Origin: Paraburkholderia caribensis
Lineage (GTDB): Bacteria > Pseudomonadota > Gammaproteobacteria > Burkholderiales > Burkholderiaceae
NCBI RefSeq assembly: GCF_002902945.1
Contig: NZ_CP026102.1
Span: 1,302,001-1,366,000, forward strand
Direction: 5' to 3'
DNA: 64,000 bases
Shown here: piece after piece, positions 57,819 to 64,000 of the stretch
How the letters are laid out: each line of letters opens with the position of its first letter
How positions within the stretch are numbered: position 1 is the stretch's first letter
Made by a program: the position numbers and the translations under genes
Notes under the pieces: generated by a model
What the model was told of the DNA's origin: nothing
Seen by the model: the letters and a program-made list of their open reading frames with translations, nothing else
The model's database searches: none

Positions 57819-59531
57819 ATGGGACACGTTGCCAGCCGCTTGCGGATTCCCGTGCTCGACTGGATGCACGGCTATCGCAAGGAGTGGATCAAGCCAGACC
57901 TCGTCGCTGGCGTCACGGCGGCAGCCGTCGTGCTGCCCAAGGCCCTCGCCTATGCGTCGGTGGCGGGGCTGCCCGTCGAAGTCGGGCTGTACACCGCCTT
58001 CGTGCCGATGATCATCTATGCCCTTTTCGGCACCTCGCGGCCGCTCAGTGTCAGCACCAGCGCGACGCTCGCCATCCTGACGGCCGCCGCGCTCGCTCAG
58101 GCCGTTCCCGGCGGCGAAACGGCCGCGCTGATGCGCGCCACGGCGACCCTCACGCTGCTCGTCGGCGGGATGCTCGCGCTGGCCGCGATGCTGCGGCTCG
58201 GGTTCGTCGCGAACTTCATCTCCGATCCCGTTCTGACGGGCTTCAAGGCGGGGATCGCCGTCGTCATCGTGCTGGATCAACTGCCGAAGCTGCTCGGCAT
58301 CCACCCTGAGAAGGGTTCGTTTTTTCACAATGTCGCGGCACTGGCGATGGGCATTCCCCACGCGTCGTGGTGGACGGTCGCCGTCGGCGCGACGACGATC
58401 GCCCTCCTCGCGGCATTCGAGCGCTACTATCCGCGCGCGCCCGCACCGTTGATCGCCGTCGGGTGCGCGATCGGCGCGGTTGTGCTGCTGGACTTGCCCG
58501 CGCATGGCGTCGGCGTGGTGGGCCCTATTCCGACGGGCTTGCCCTCGGTCGTGATACCCGATTTCTCGTTGCTCGGCTCGCTCTGGAAGGACGCCGCCGG
58601 CATCGCGCTGATGAGTTTCACCGAAACGATCGCGGCCGGGCGCGCATTTGCGGCCAACGGCGAACCCATGCCGAAGCCGAACCGCGAACTGTTCGCGACA
58701 GGTCTCGGCAACGCGGCGGGCGCGTGGCTCGGCGCGATGCCCGCCGGCGGCGGCACGAGCCAGACGGCCGTCAACCGGCTGGCAGGCGCGCGCTCCCAAC
58801 TCGCCCAGCTCGTCACGGCGGCCGTCACGCTCGGCACGATGCTGCTGCTCGCGCCCTTGATCGGCCTGATGCCGCACGCGACGCTGGCCGCCGTCGTGAT
58901 CGTCTATTCGATCGGCCTGTTCAGTCCGGCCGATTTCCGCGCAATTCTGCGGATACGCCGCACCGAATTCCTGTGGGCGCTGGTGGCGCTGGCGGGCGTC
59001 GTGCTGCTCGGCACCTTGCAGGGCATACTGGTGGCGATTGTGGTGTCGCTGGTCGCGCTCGCGCACCAGGTGGCCGATCCGCCCGTCTACGTGCTGCGCC
59101 GCAAGCCAGGCACGAACGTGTTCCGCCCCGTCTCGGACGAGCATCCCGACGACGAAGCGTTCCCGGGGCTGCTGGTGCTGCGGGTCGAAGGGCGCGTGTT
59201 CTTCGCCAACGCCGAGCACATCGGCCAGAAACTGCGGCCGCTGATCGACGCCGCGCAGCCGGAGGTCCTTATCCTGGAGATGAGCGCCGTGTTCGATCTC
59301 GAGTACACCGCGCTCAAGATGCTGATCGAAGCCGAGAAAAAGCAGCGCGAGCGCGGTATCGCGACCTGGCTCGTGAACCTCAATCCAGGCGTGCTCGCGG
59401 CCGTGCAGCTTTCGTCGCTCGGCGCGACGCTGGGTCATGGACGGATGTTTTTCAACCTCGAAGAAGCGCTGGCGGCATGGCACGCGCTTCATGCGCCGGA
59501 TGCGGCGAACAGCGCATCGACGAAACGTTAG
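57819..59531 (+). CDS. SulP-family anion transporter with STAS domain
   Basis: A 570-residue transporter. Membrane part (about 1-410) of about 12-14 helices: PDLVAGVTAAAVVLPKALAYASVAGLPVEVGLYTAFVP is the SulP entry signature, GTSRPLSVSTSATLAIL the second. The C-terminal STAS domain (about 440-560) reads LLVLRVEGRVFFANAEHIGQKL..EVLILEMSAVFDLEYTALKML. It may carry sulphate, bicarbonate or an organic anion. CGGAGG 10 nt before ATG. Its end overlaps the remnant behind it. Confidence 0.93.
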   Translation: MGHVASRLRIPVLDWMHGYRKEWIKPDLVAGVTAAAVVLPKALAYASVAGLPVEVGLYTAFVPMIIYALFGTSRPLSVSTSATLAILTAAALAQAVPGGETAALMRATATLTLLVGGMLALAAMLRLGFVANFISDPVLTGFKAGIAVVIVLDQLPKLLGIHPEKGSFFHNVAALAMGIPHASWWTVAVGATTIALLAAFERYYPRAPAPLIAVGCAIGAVVLLDLPAHGVGVVGPIPTGLPSVVIPDFSLLGSLWKDAAGIALMSFTETIAAGRAFAANGEPMPKPNRELFATGLGNAAGAWLGAMPAGGGTSQTAVNRLAGARSQLAQLVTAAVTLGTMLLLAPLIGLMPHATLAAVVIVYSIGLFSPADFRAILRIRRTEFLWALVALAGVVLLGTLQGILVAIVVSLVALAHQVADPPVYVLRRKPGTNVFRPVSDEHPDDEAFPGLLVLRVEGRVFFANAEHIGQKLRPLIDAAQPEVLILEMSAVFDLEYTALKMLIEAEKKQRERGIATWLVNLNPGVLAAVQLSSLGATLGHGRMFFNLEEALAAWHALHAPDAANSASTKR

Positions 59532-59875
59532 ACGCTTGCGTCAAACGCCCTTCCGCCGTCGCGCGATCCGGCGGCGGGCTGATCCTCGCCGATCAGCACC
59601 ACGGGCATCGGCACATCGACGCCCCGGCCGGGCGGCAAAGGCTTGAGCACATTGTCGGCCAGCCCGGCGATGAACGTGTCGACCGCGAAGATGATGGTCG
59701 CGGCGCTCGCGCCCCCGGTGGCGAACACGAAGATGATCACGGGAATCGTGACGAGGGTGGACGGCAACTGCATGATGCCGATCAACAGCACCGCGAGCGC
59801 GATCAGGCCCGCGCGGATCAGCACGTCGAGCATGCCGCGCGCAAGCGGCTTCTCCGAACTCTGGATGGGCAGCAT
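59528..59875 (-). pseudogene. Internally deleted AI-2E (PerM) family transporter
   Basis: MLPIQSSEKPLARGMLDVLI and RAGLIALAVLL at the start look like the N-terminus of an AI-2E/PerM transporter. It jumps straight to the C-terminal family stretch LPSTLVTIPVIIFVFATGG..TFIAGLADNVLKPLPPGRGVDVPMPVVLIG, then diverges into unrelated EDQPAAGS. A normal member has about 340-380 residues; this frame has 115, so roughly 230 internal residues are missing and the extreme end is lost. It is probably non-functional, though a two-helix protein could still be made. Confidence 0.75.
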
Positions 59876-59912
59876 CGATTTTCTCCGCTGAGTCACTGCG
59901 CGATTACCCGCG

Positions 59913-61253
59913 CTAACCGTTCGCTCCCGCTGCCCGCGAGATGCGCTGCCGCACCACGCTGATGGCCTGCTTGAGCACATAGACGTCGTGCAGATAACGC
60001 GTCGGCACGCGTATCTGGCTCGCCTGCGCGTCGATGCTCTCGAGTTCGTTGTGCCATTGCGAGAGCTGCTCCGCGGATGGCTGCGCGGTGATCCAGATTT
60101 CGTCTTCCAGCGCCTTGAGCTCGCGATACCAGACCACGAAGCGTTTCTTGACGCGCGACTCCAGTATCCGCGGCAGCGCCTGCACCAGCCCGATCAGCAC
60201 GGCCAGGAACGGCACCAGAATCAGCAGACGCCGTTCGACGAAGCTCGCCAGCCAGAACGGCAGGTAGCGCTGAAGGAATGGACGTCCCGACTTGAAATAG
60301 CGCTCGCTCTCGCTGGAGACGGGGAATTCGTCCGTATTCAGATTGGGGAAAGTGCCGAGCGGCGTGAAGTAGTCCTCGCCCGCGTGCGCGGTTCTGGCTG
60401 CGTCGAGCAACAGGTAGACGAGCGCGGGATGCAAGGTGTCCTTCGCAACCAGCAGCGCCGTCGCGGCCAGCAATGTAACGTCCGTTTGCGGGCGATCGTC
60501 GACGACGCTGGTCGACGCGCGCGGGAACACCACCTTCTTCAGCGACGGGAATTTCTGCACGAGCGCATCGGCCTGAGCGAAGCTCATCAGCTTCAGGTCG
60601 CTGTTCAGCAACATCTGCTGCATCGGCGCATCCGGCCTGCCGATGAAGAACGCCGCATCGAGGCAGCCGTCTTCGAGGCAGCGCCAGGCCTTCGACGCAT
60701 CCATCTCGAACAGCTGGGTATTGTCGCGCGTGACATCGCTGTAACCCAGCAACACCCGCGAGACCTCCAATAGCCCGCTGCCCGGCACGCCGACGCCGAT
60801 CCGTTTGCCGCGTAATTGCGCGAGCCGGTTGATGGTCTGCGCGTCACGATAGAACACCCAGACCGGTTCGTACGAAACGGCGGCAATCGTTTCCAGATGA
60901 TCGCTCTCCTGCGGCACGGTGGTGCCCGACTGAACGAAGCCGACCTGGTACTCGCTCGCGGGGTCTTTGAGCCGATCGTAGTTCTCGACAGAACCGGACG
61001 AACTGCGGATATCGAGCGTCACGCCGTCGCGTTTGAGGATTGGCGCATAGCGCTCCGCAAAGCCGCGATAAATGCCCTTGTCCGCACCCGTCGTGATGAC
61101 GATGCGCGTCTGAAAAGCCGGTTCGATGACGGCATACAGTCCCCAGCCCAGCGCCGCCAGCGCGATGACGGCACCAACGGCGTAAAGCCACCGGCGCCGC
61201 GGCGCGACGGGTGGCCTCTGACTGCGGTGAAGCGCTGGGTTGTCCCTGGGCAT
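59913..61253 (-). CDS. TAXI-family TRAP-type solute-binding protein, membrane-anchored
   Basis: A 446-residue protein. After a transmembrane helix (WLYAVGAVIALAALGWGLYAV) comes the TAXI binding domain: RIVITTGADKGIYRGFAERYAPIL, YQVGFVQSGTT, LRGKRIGVGVPGSGLLEVSRVLL and GCLDAAFFIGRPDAPMQQ. A second helix (LLILVPFLAVLIGLVQALP) and a cytosolic coiled coil follow, so it is bitopic rather than free in the periplasm. No TRAP permease gene is adjacent, which makes a sensory or scaffold role possible. Confidence 0.85.
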   Translation of the reverse strand: MPRDNPALHRSQRPPVAPRRRWLYAVGAVIALAALGWGLYAVIEPAFQTRIVITTGADKGIYRGFAERYAPILKRDGVTLDIRSSSGSVENYDRLKDPASEYQVGFVQSGTTVPQESDHLETIAAVSYEPVWVFYRDAQTINRLAQLRGKRIGVGVPGSGLLEVSRVLLGYSDVTRDNTQLFEMDASKAWRCLEDGCLDAAFFIGRPDAPMQQMLLNSDLKLMSFAQADALVQKFPSLKKVVFPRASTSVVDDRPQTDVTLLAATALLVAKDTLHPALVYLLLDAARTAHAGEDYFTPLGTFPNLNTDEFPVSSESERYFKSGRPFLQRYLPFWLASFVERRLLILVPFLAVLIGLVQALPRILESRVKKRFVVWYRELKALEDEIWITAQPSAEQLSQWHNELESIDAQASQIRVPTRYLHDVYVLKQAISVVRQRISRAAGANG

Positions 61254-61275
61254 CGCCTGGCCCTCTCTTTCGCCA

Positions 61276-61299
61276 GGGTCCGTTCACCTGTGTGAAAGG
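61276..61299. promoter_or_regulatory. Hyphenated dyad near TAXI gene start
   Basis: GTCCGTTCAC and GTGAAAGGAC match as inverted arms in 9 of 10 positions around CTGT. It ends 23 bp upstream of the TAXI gene start, where a repressor would block its promoter; it could also form an mRNA hairpin. Confidence 0.45.
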
Positions 61300-61397
61300 A
61301 CATTCGGATCGCATGTGTCGGAGCGCATGTGTCGCGTATGGGTCGCATCAGGCGTCCAGCGTTCTGTTCAGCGTAATGCACGATTCCGGGGATCGGT

Positions 61398-61415
61398 ATT
61401 GGACCAAAGTCCAAT
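61398..61415. promoter_or_regulatory. Perfect palindrome ATTGGAC-CAAA-GTCCAAT
   Basis: Seven-base arms ATTGGAC and GTCCAAT around CAAA. It resembles a dimer operator of a LuxR/NarL-type response regulator in size and layout. It lies 145 bp from the TAXI start and 281 bp before the RND adaptor start. Confidence 0.5.
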
Positions 61416-61695
61416 GGTGCGGGCCGAGCCGTTGCCAGATACTCGCTGCGTGAAGCCCGCGCTTTCGGTCGCGGCGTGTGCGCAGACATGCCGCGCAACA
61501 TTGCGGACCTGCGCATTCGCTGTTCTCCCGCCCAGCGGCGAACACGGTGACGGCGCGAAGGAGACCTTCGAAGCAGCCAGGCGACTGGATGTTTTGGCCC
61601 GTCAACACAATTCGAACCTGGCTGCCGCGGCGCGCGAGCGCGCTCGTGTTGTCGCGTGATACACGGCACGTATGAGCTTGAATGGGGAGGCGCTC

Positions 61696-63018
61696 ATGGC
61701 GTCTTTGTCGTATTGGCGATCGAACTGTTTCGGTCTTGCTATGAGTCAACGTCCGGCGCGCAGGCGGCTGCTGATGCCTCTCGCGCTGCTGGCACTGGCA
61801 TCGCTCACCGCCTGCAAAAAAGCCCCCACCGAGCCCCCACGCCCGACCATCGAGGTCACCGTCGTGACGGTGCATCAGCAGGAAACCCCCGTCGACTTCG
61901 AGTTCACCGCGCAGACACAAAGCTCGCGCGAGGTGGAAATCCGCGCCCGCGTGGACGGTTTTCTCGAGCGGCGCATGTACACGGAAGGCGCGCTCGTCAA
62001 GGAAGGCCAGGTGCTGTTCGTGATGGACAAGAAGCCGTTCGAGGCCGCGCTGCAGTCGGCCAAGGGCGCGCTCGCGCAGCAGCAGGCGCGCCTGCTCGTC
62101 ACCAAGCAGAACCTCGCCCGCGTGATTCCGCTGGCCGCGCAGAACGCGTTGAGCAAGAAGGACCTCGACGATGCCACGGGCAACGAGAAGCAGGCCGAAG
62201 CCGCCGTGATCGCCGCGCAGGGCGAGGTGCGCACGGCCGAGCTGAACCTGAGCTACTGCACGATCAGTTCGCCCCTCAAGGGCCTCTCCAGCTTCGCGCG
62301 CGTGCAGGACGGCAGCTATGTGACGCCGAACCAGTCGGGCCTGCTCACCTACGTCTACCAGCTCGACCCGATGTGGGTGAACTTCAGCATCTCCGAGAAC
62401 GAACTGCTGGGCTACCGCGACCAGATCGCGAAGGGCCTGCTGCGCTTTCCGGCCAACAACCAGTTCGACGTGACGATCATCGAGGCCGACGGCTCGGTCT
62501 ATCCGCAGCAGGGCCGCATCGACTTCGCGAACCCCGCGTTCAACCAGCAGACGGGCACCTTCCTCGTGCGCGCGGTGTTCGCCAATCCGAAGGGCACGCT
62601 CAAGCCGGGCCAGTTCGTGCGCGCGAAGGTCTCGGGGGCGGTGCGGCCCAATGCGGTGCTGGTTCCGCAGCGCGCCGTGCTGCAGGGCGCGAAGAGCCAC
62701 TTCGTGTGGGTGCTCGACCAGGACTCGAAGCCGCATCAGCGCGTGGTCGACGTCGGCGACTGGCACGGCGACGACTGGTTCGTCAACGAAGGGCTGAAGG
62801 CGGGCGAGCGCGTGGTGGTCGATGGCGCGATCCGTGTGTCGTCGGATGCGCACATCAAGGTGGTGAGCGCGGCGCCGGGTGCGCCGGGCACGCCTGGCAC
62901 GCCCGCCTCCGCGCCACCCGCAGCGAGCGCCGCCGCCGCGTCCGCACCGGCCGCGACATTGGCGCAGACGGCAACGTCAACGCCAGCGGGCCGCAGTCCC
63001 ACGCGCCCCAGCCCATGA
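61696..63018 (+). CDS. RND efflux periplasmic adaptor (AcrA/MexA type)
   Basis: A 440-residue adaptor lipoprotein. A signal (RRRLLMPLALLALASLTACKK) leads to the lipobox Cys near residue 39 counting from the ATG at 61696, chosen for GGGGAGG upstream; ATG 61741 gives a more usual signal length but has no RBS. The half-lipoyl motif (VEIRARVDGFLERRMYTEGALVKEGQVLFVMD), a coiled-coil hairpin and the beta-barrel (NPKGTLKPGQFVRAKVSG) follow in order. The tail is Ala/Pro-rich. It bridges the RND pump to an outer-membrane channel. Confidence 0.92.
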   Translation: MASLSYWRSNCFGLAMSQRPARRRLLMPLALLALASLTACKKAPTEPPRPTIEVTVVTVHQQETPVDFEFTAQTQSSREVEIRARVDGFLERRMYTEGALVKEGQVLFVMDKKPFEAALQSAKGALAQQQARLLVTKQNLARVIPLAAQNALSKKDLDDATGNEKQAEAAVIAAQGEVRTAELNLSYCTISSPLKGLSSFARVQDGSYVTPNQSGLLTYVYQLDPMWVNFSISENELLGYRDQIAKGLLRFPANNQFDVTIIEADGSVYPQQGRIDFANPAFNQQTGTFLVRAVFANPKGTLKPGQFVRAKVSGAVRPNAVLVPQRAVLQGAKSHFVWVLDQDSKPHQRVVDVGDWHGDDWFVNEGLKAGERVVVDGAIRVSSDAHIKVVSAAPGAPGTPGTPASAPPAASAAAASAPAATLAQTATSTPAGRSPTRPSP

Positions 63019-63069
63019 CCGCCCCGACGACCCGATGACGACCGACGCCATCCGGCGCACCCCGACCCG

Positions 63070-64000
63070 ATGAACATCTCCCATTTCTGCATCGACCGGC
63101 CGATCTTCGCCTCGGTCATCTCGATCGTGATCACGCTGGGCGGCGCGCTGTGCATGCTCGCGCTGCCCACCGCGCAGTACCCCGACATCACCCCGCCGCA
63201 GATCACGATCTCCGCCACCTACCCCGGCGCGAGCGCCGACGTGGTGGCCAACAACGTTGCCGCGCCGATCGAGCAGCAGGTCAACGGCGCCGACAACATG
63301 ATCTACATGAGCTCGTCGAGCTCCTCCACCGGCAACCTGACGATCAACGCCTACTTCCAGATCGGCACCAACCCCGAACTCGCCCAGGTCGACGTGCAGA
63401 ACCGCGTGAACCTCGCGCTGCCGCAACTGCCGCAGTCGGTCACCAACCAGGGCGTGCAGGTACAGAAGAAGTCGCAGGCGTTCATGATGGTGATCGCGAT
63501 CTACTCGCCCACCGAGCGCTACGACGCCACCTACATCGCCAACTACGCGAACGTCTACGTGCTCGATGCGCTCAAGCGCATCCCTGGCGCGAACCAGTCG
63601 AGCATCTTCGGCACGCCCGACTACGCGATGCGCATCTGGCTGCGCCCCGACCGCATGGCGCAGCTGGGCATCACGGCCGCCGACGTGCAGCGCGCGGTGG
63701 CCAACCAGAACCAGCAGTTCGCCGTGGGACGATTAGGCCAGTCGCCCACGGGCAATCCCGTCGAACAGTCGTTCGCGGTCACCACCACCGGACGCCTGAC
63801 GGAACCCTCCGAGTTCGAGAACATCATCATCCGCGCGCAGAGCGGCGGCGCGGCGATCGTGCGGCTCAAGGACATCGGCCGTGCCGAACTGGGGCAGAAG
63901 GACTACTCGATCCGCAGCCGCTTCCAGGGCAAGCCCGCCACCGTGATCGCCGTCTACCAGCAGCCGGGCGCGAATGCGCTCGATGTCTCGAAGCAGGTGC
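63070..64000 (+). CDS. RND efflux pump permease (AcrB/MexB type), 3' truncated by window
   Basis: The reading frame is open to the window end (310 residues of about 1,050). MNISHFCIDRPIFASVISIVITLGGAL is the HAE1-family first helix. LPTAQYPDITPPQITISATYPGASADVVANNVAAPIEQQVNGADNMIYMSS is the family signature of the first porter domain. It exports amphiphilic drugs or metabolites using proton motive force. It starts 51 bp after the adaptor gene. Confidence 0.95.
   Translation, partial: MNISHFCIDRPIFASVISIVITLGGALCMLALPTAQYPDITPPQITISATYPGASADVVANNVAAPIEQQVNGADNMIYMSSSSSSTGNLTINAYFQIGTNPELAQVDVQNRVNLALPQLPQSVTNQGVQVQKKSQAFMMVIAIYSPTERYDATYIANYANVYVLDALKRIPGANQSSIFGTPDYAMRIWLRPDRMAQLGITAADVQRAVANQNQQFAVGRLGQSPTGNPVEQSFAVTTTGRLTEPSEFENIIIRAQSGGAAIVRLKDIGRAELGQKDYSIRSRFQGKPATVIAVYQQPGANALDVSKQV

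Larger units (their letters stand above)
61254..61695. promoter_or_regulatory. Divergent control region of TAXI and RND genes
   Basis: No gene is seen in these 442 bp. It holds a 24-bp hyphenated dyad at 61276-61299, a compact palindrome at 61398-61415 and two direct copies of CGCATGTGTCG at 61309-61319 and 61324-61334. The RND side is probably regulated from here. Confidence 0.45.

Overview
The window is GC-rich (well over 60% by eye), densely coded DNA from a beta-proteobacterium of the Burkholderiaceae, most likely Paraburkholderia or Caballeronia. Support comes from a monomeric NADP isocitrate dehydrogenase, an MHS-family transporter, a MobA-type 3-hydroxybenzoate hydroxylase, a phosphoketolase next to a PoxB-like TPP enzyme, a NodT-type efflux cluster, and an intergenic palindromic repeat of a kind I associate with that group. 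No rRNA, tRNA, phage or CRISPR array was seen. The genus call is inference.

Layout. 1-3.0 kb: end of a glutathione S-transferase, a DUF899 protein, a small unknown and a secreted metallo-beta-lactamase-fold hydrolase. 3.5-5.7 kb: isocitrate dehydrogenase. 5.75-6.7 kb: a gene-free, nested, roughly 900-bp near-palindrome. 6.8-8.9 kb: MFS exporter and alpha/beta hydrolase. 8.9-14.3 kb: a five-gene aromatic-acid-type efflux operon (MarR, FUSC, DUF1656, HlyD, outer-membrane lipoprotein). 15.1-20.4 kb: a catabolic operon (transporter, amidase, RidA, D-amino-acid dehydrogenase-like oxidase) facing an XRE-cupin regulator, with a 10-bp-arm palindrome between them. 20.6-23.9 kb: divergent metE/metR.

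24.0-26.6 kb: a family 1 encapsulin shell gene overlapping the gene of its DyP peroxidase cargo, then a lone formaldehyde-activating-enzyme homologue. 26.8-30.1 kb: an accessory zone of small unknown genes ending in an IS1202/ISNCY-like insertion sequence. 30.2-36.3 kb: a complete ribose operon rbsKDACB with a Cra/FruR-like LacI regulator. 36.6-39.0 kb: mobA and its MarR-type regulator. 39.0-46.2 kb: carbonic anhydrase, nitrilase, a GlxA-type regulator, secreted unknowns, an MDR dehydrogenase facing an HxlR regulator, a tiny Cys-rich protein and a ThuA-like protein.

46.4-48.6 kb: a membrane-anchored catalase-like peroxidase coupled to cytochrome b561, then a hexapeptide acyltransferase. 48.7-59.9 kb: a stress/low-oxygen-flavoured stretch: cytochrome c remnant, PoxB-like enzyme, tiny acidic protein, lipoprotein, hemerythrin, phosphoketolase, DUF421 protein, argG, an unknown, a SulP transporter and an internally deleted AI-2E transporter remnant. 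59.9-64 kb: a TAXI-type solute-binding protein facing an RND efflux operon that runs off the window.

The parts that most repay a second look are the encapsulin/DyP locus (the cargo-targeting codons also carry the shell gene's ribosome-binding site), the Fae homologue lacking the usual catalytic His, the nested palindrome at 5.8-6.7 kb, several strong unassigned operator-like palindromes, and two gene remnants in the 48-60 kb stretch.
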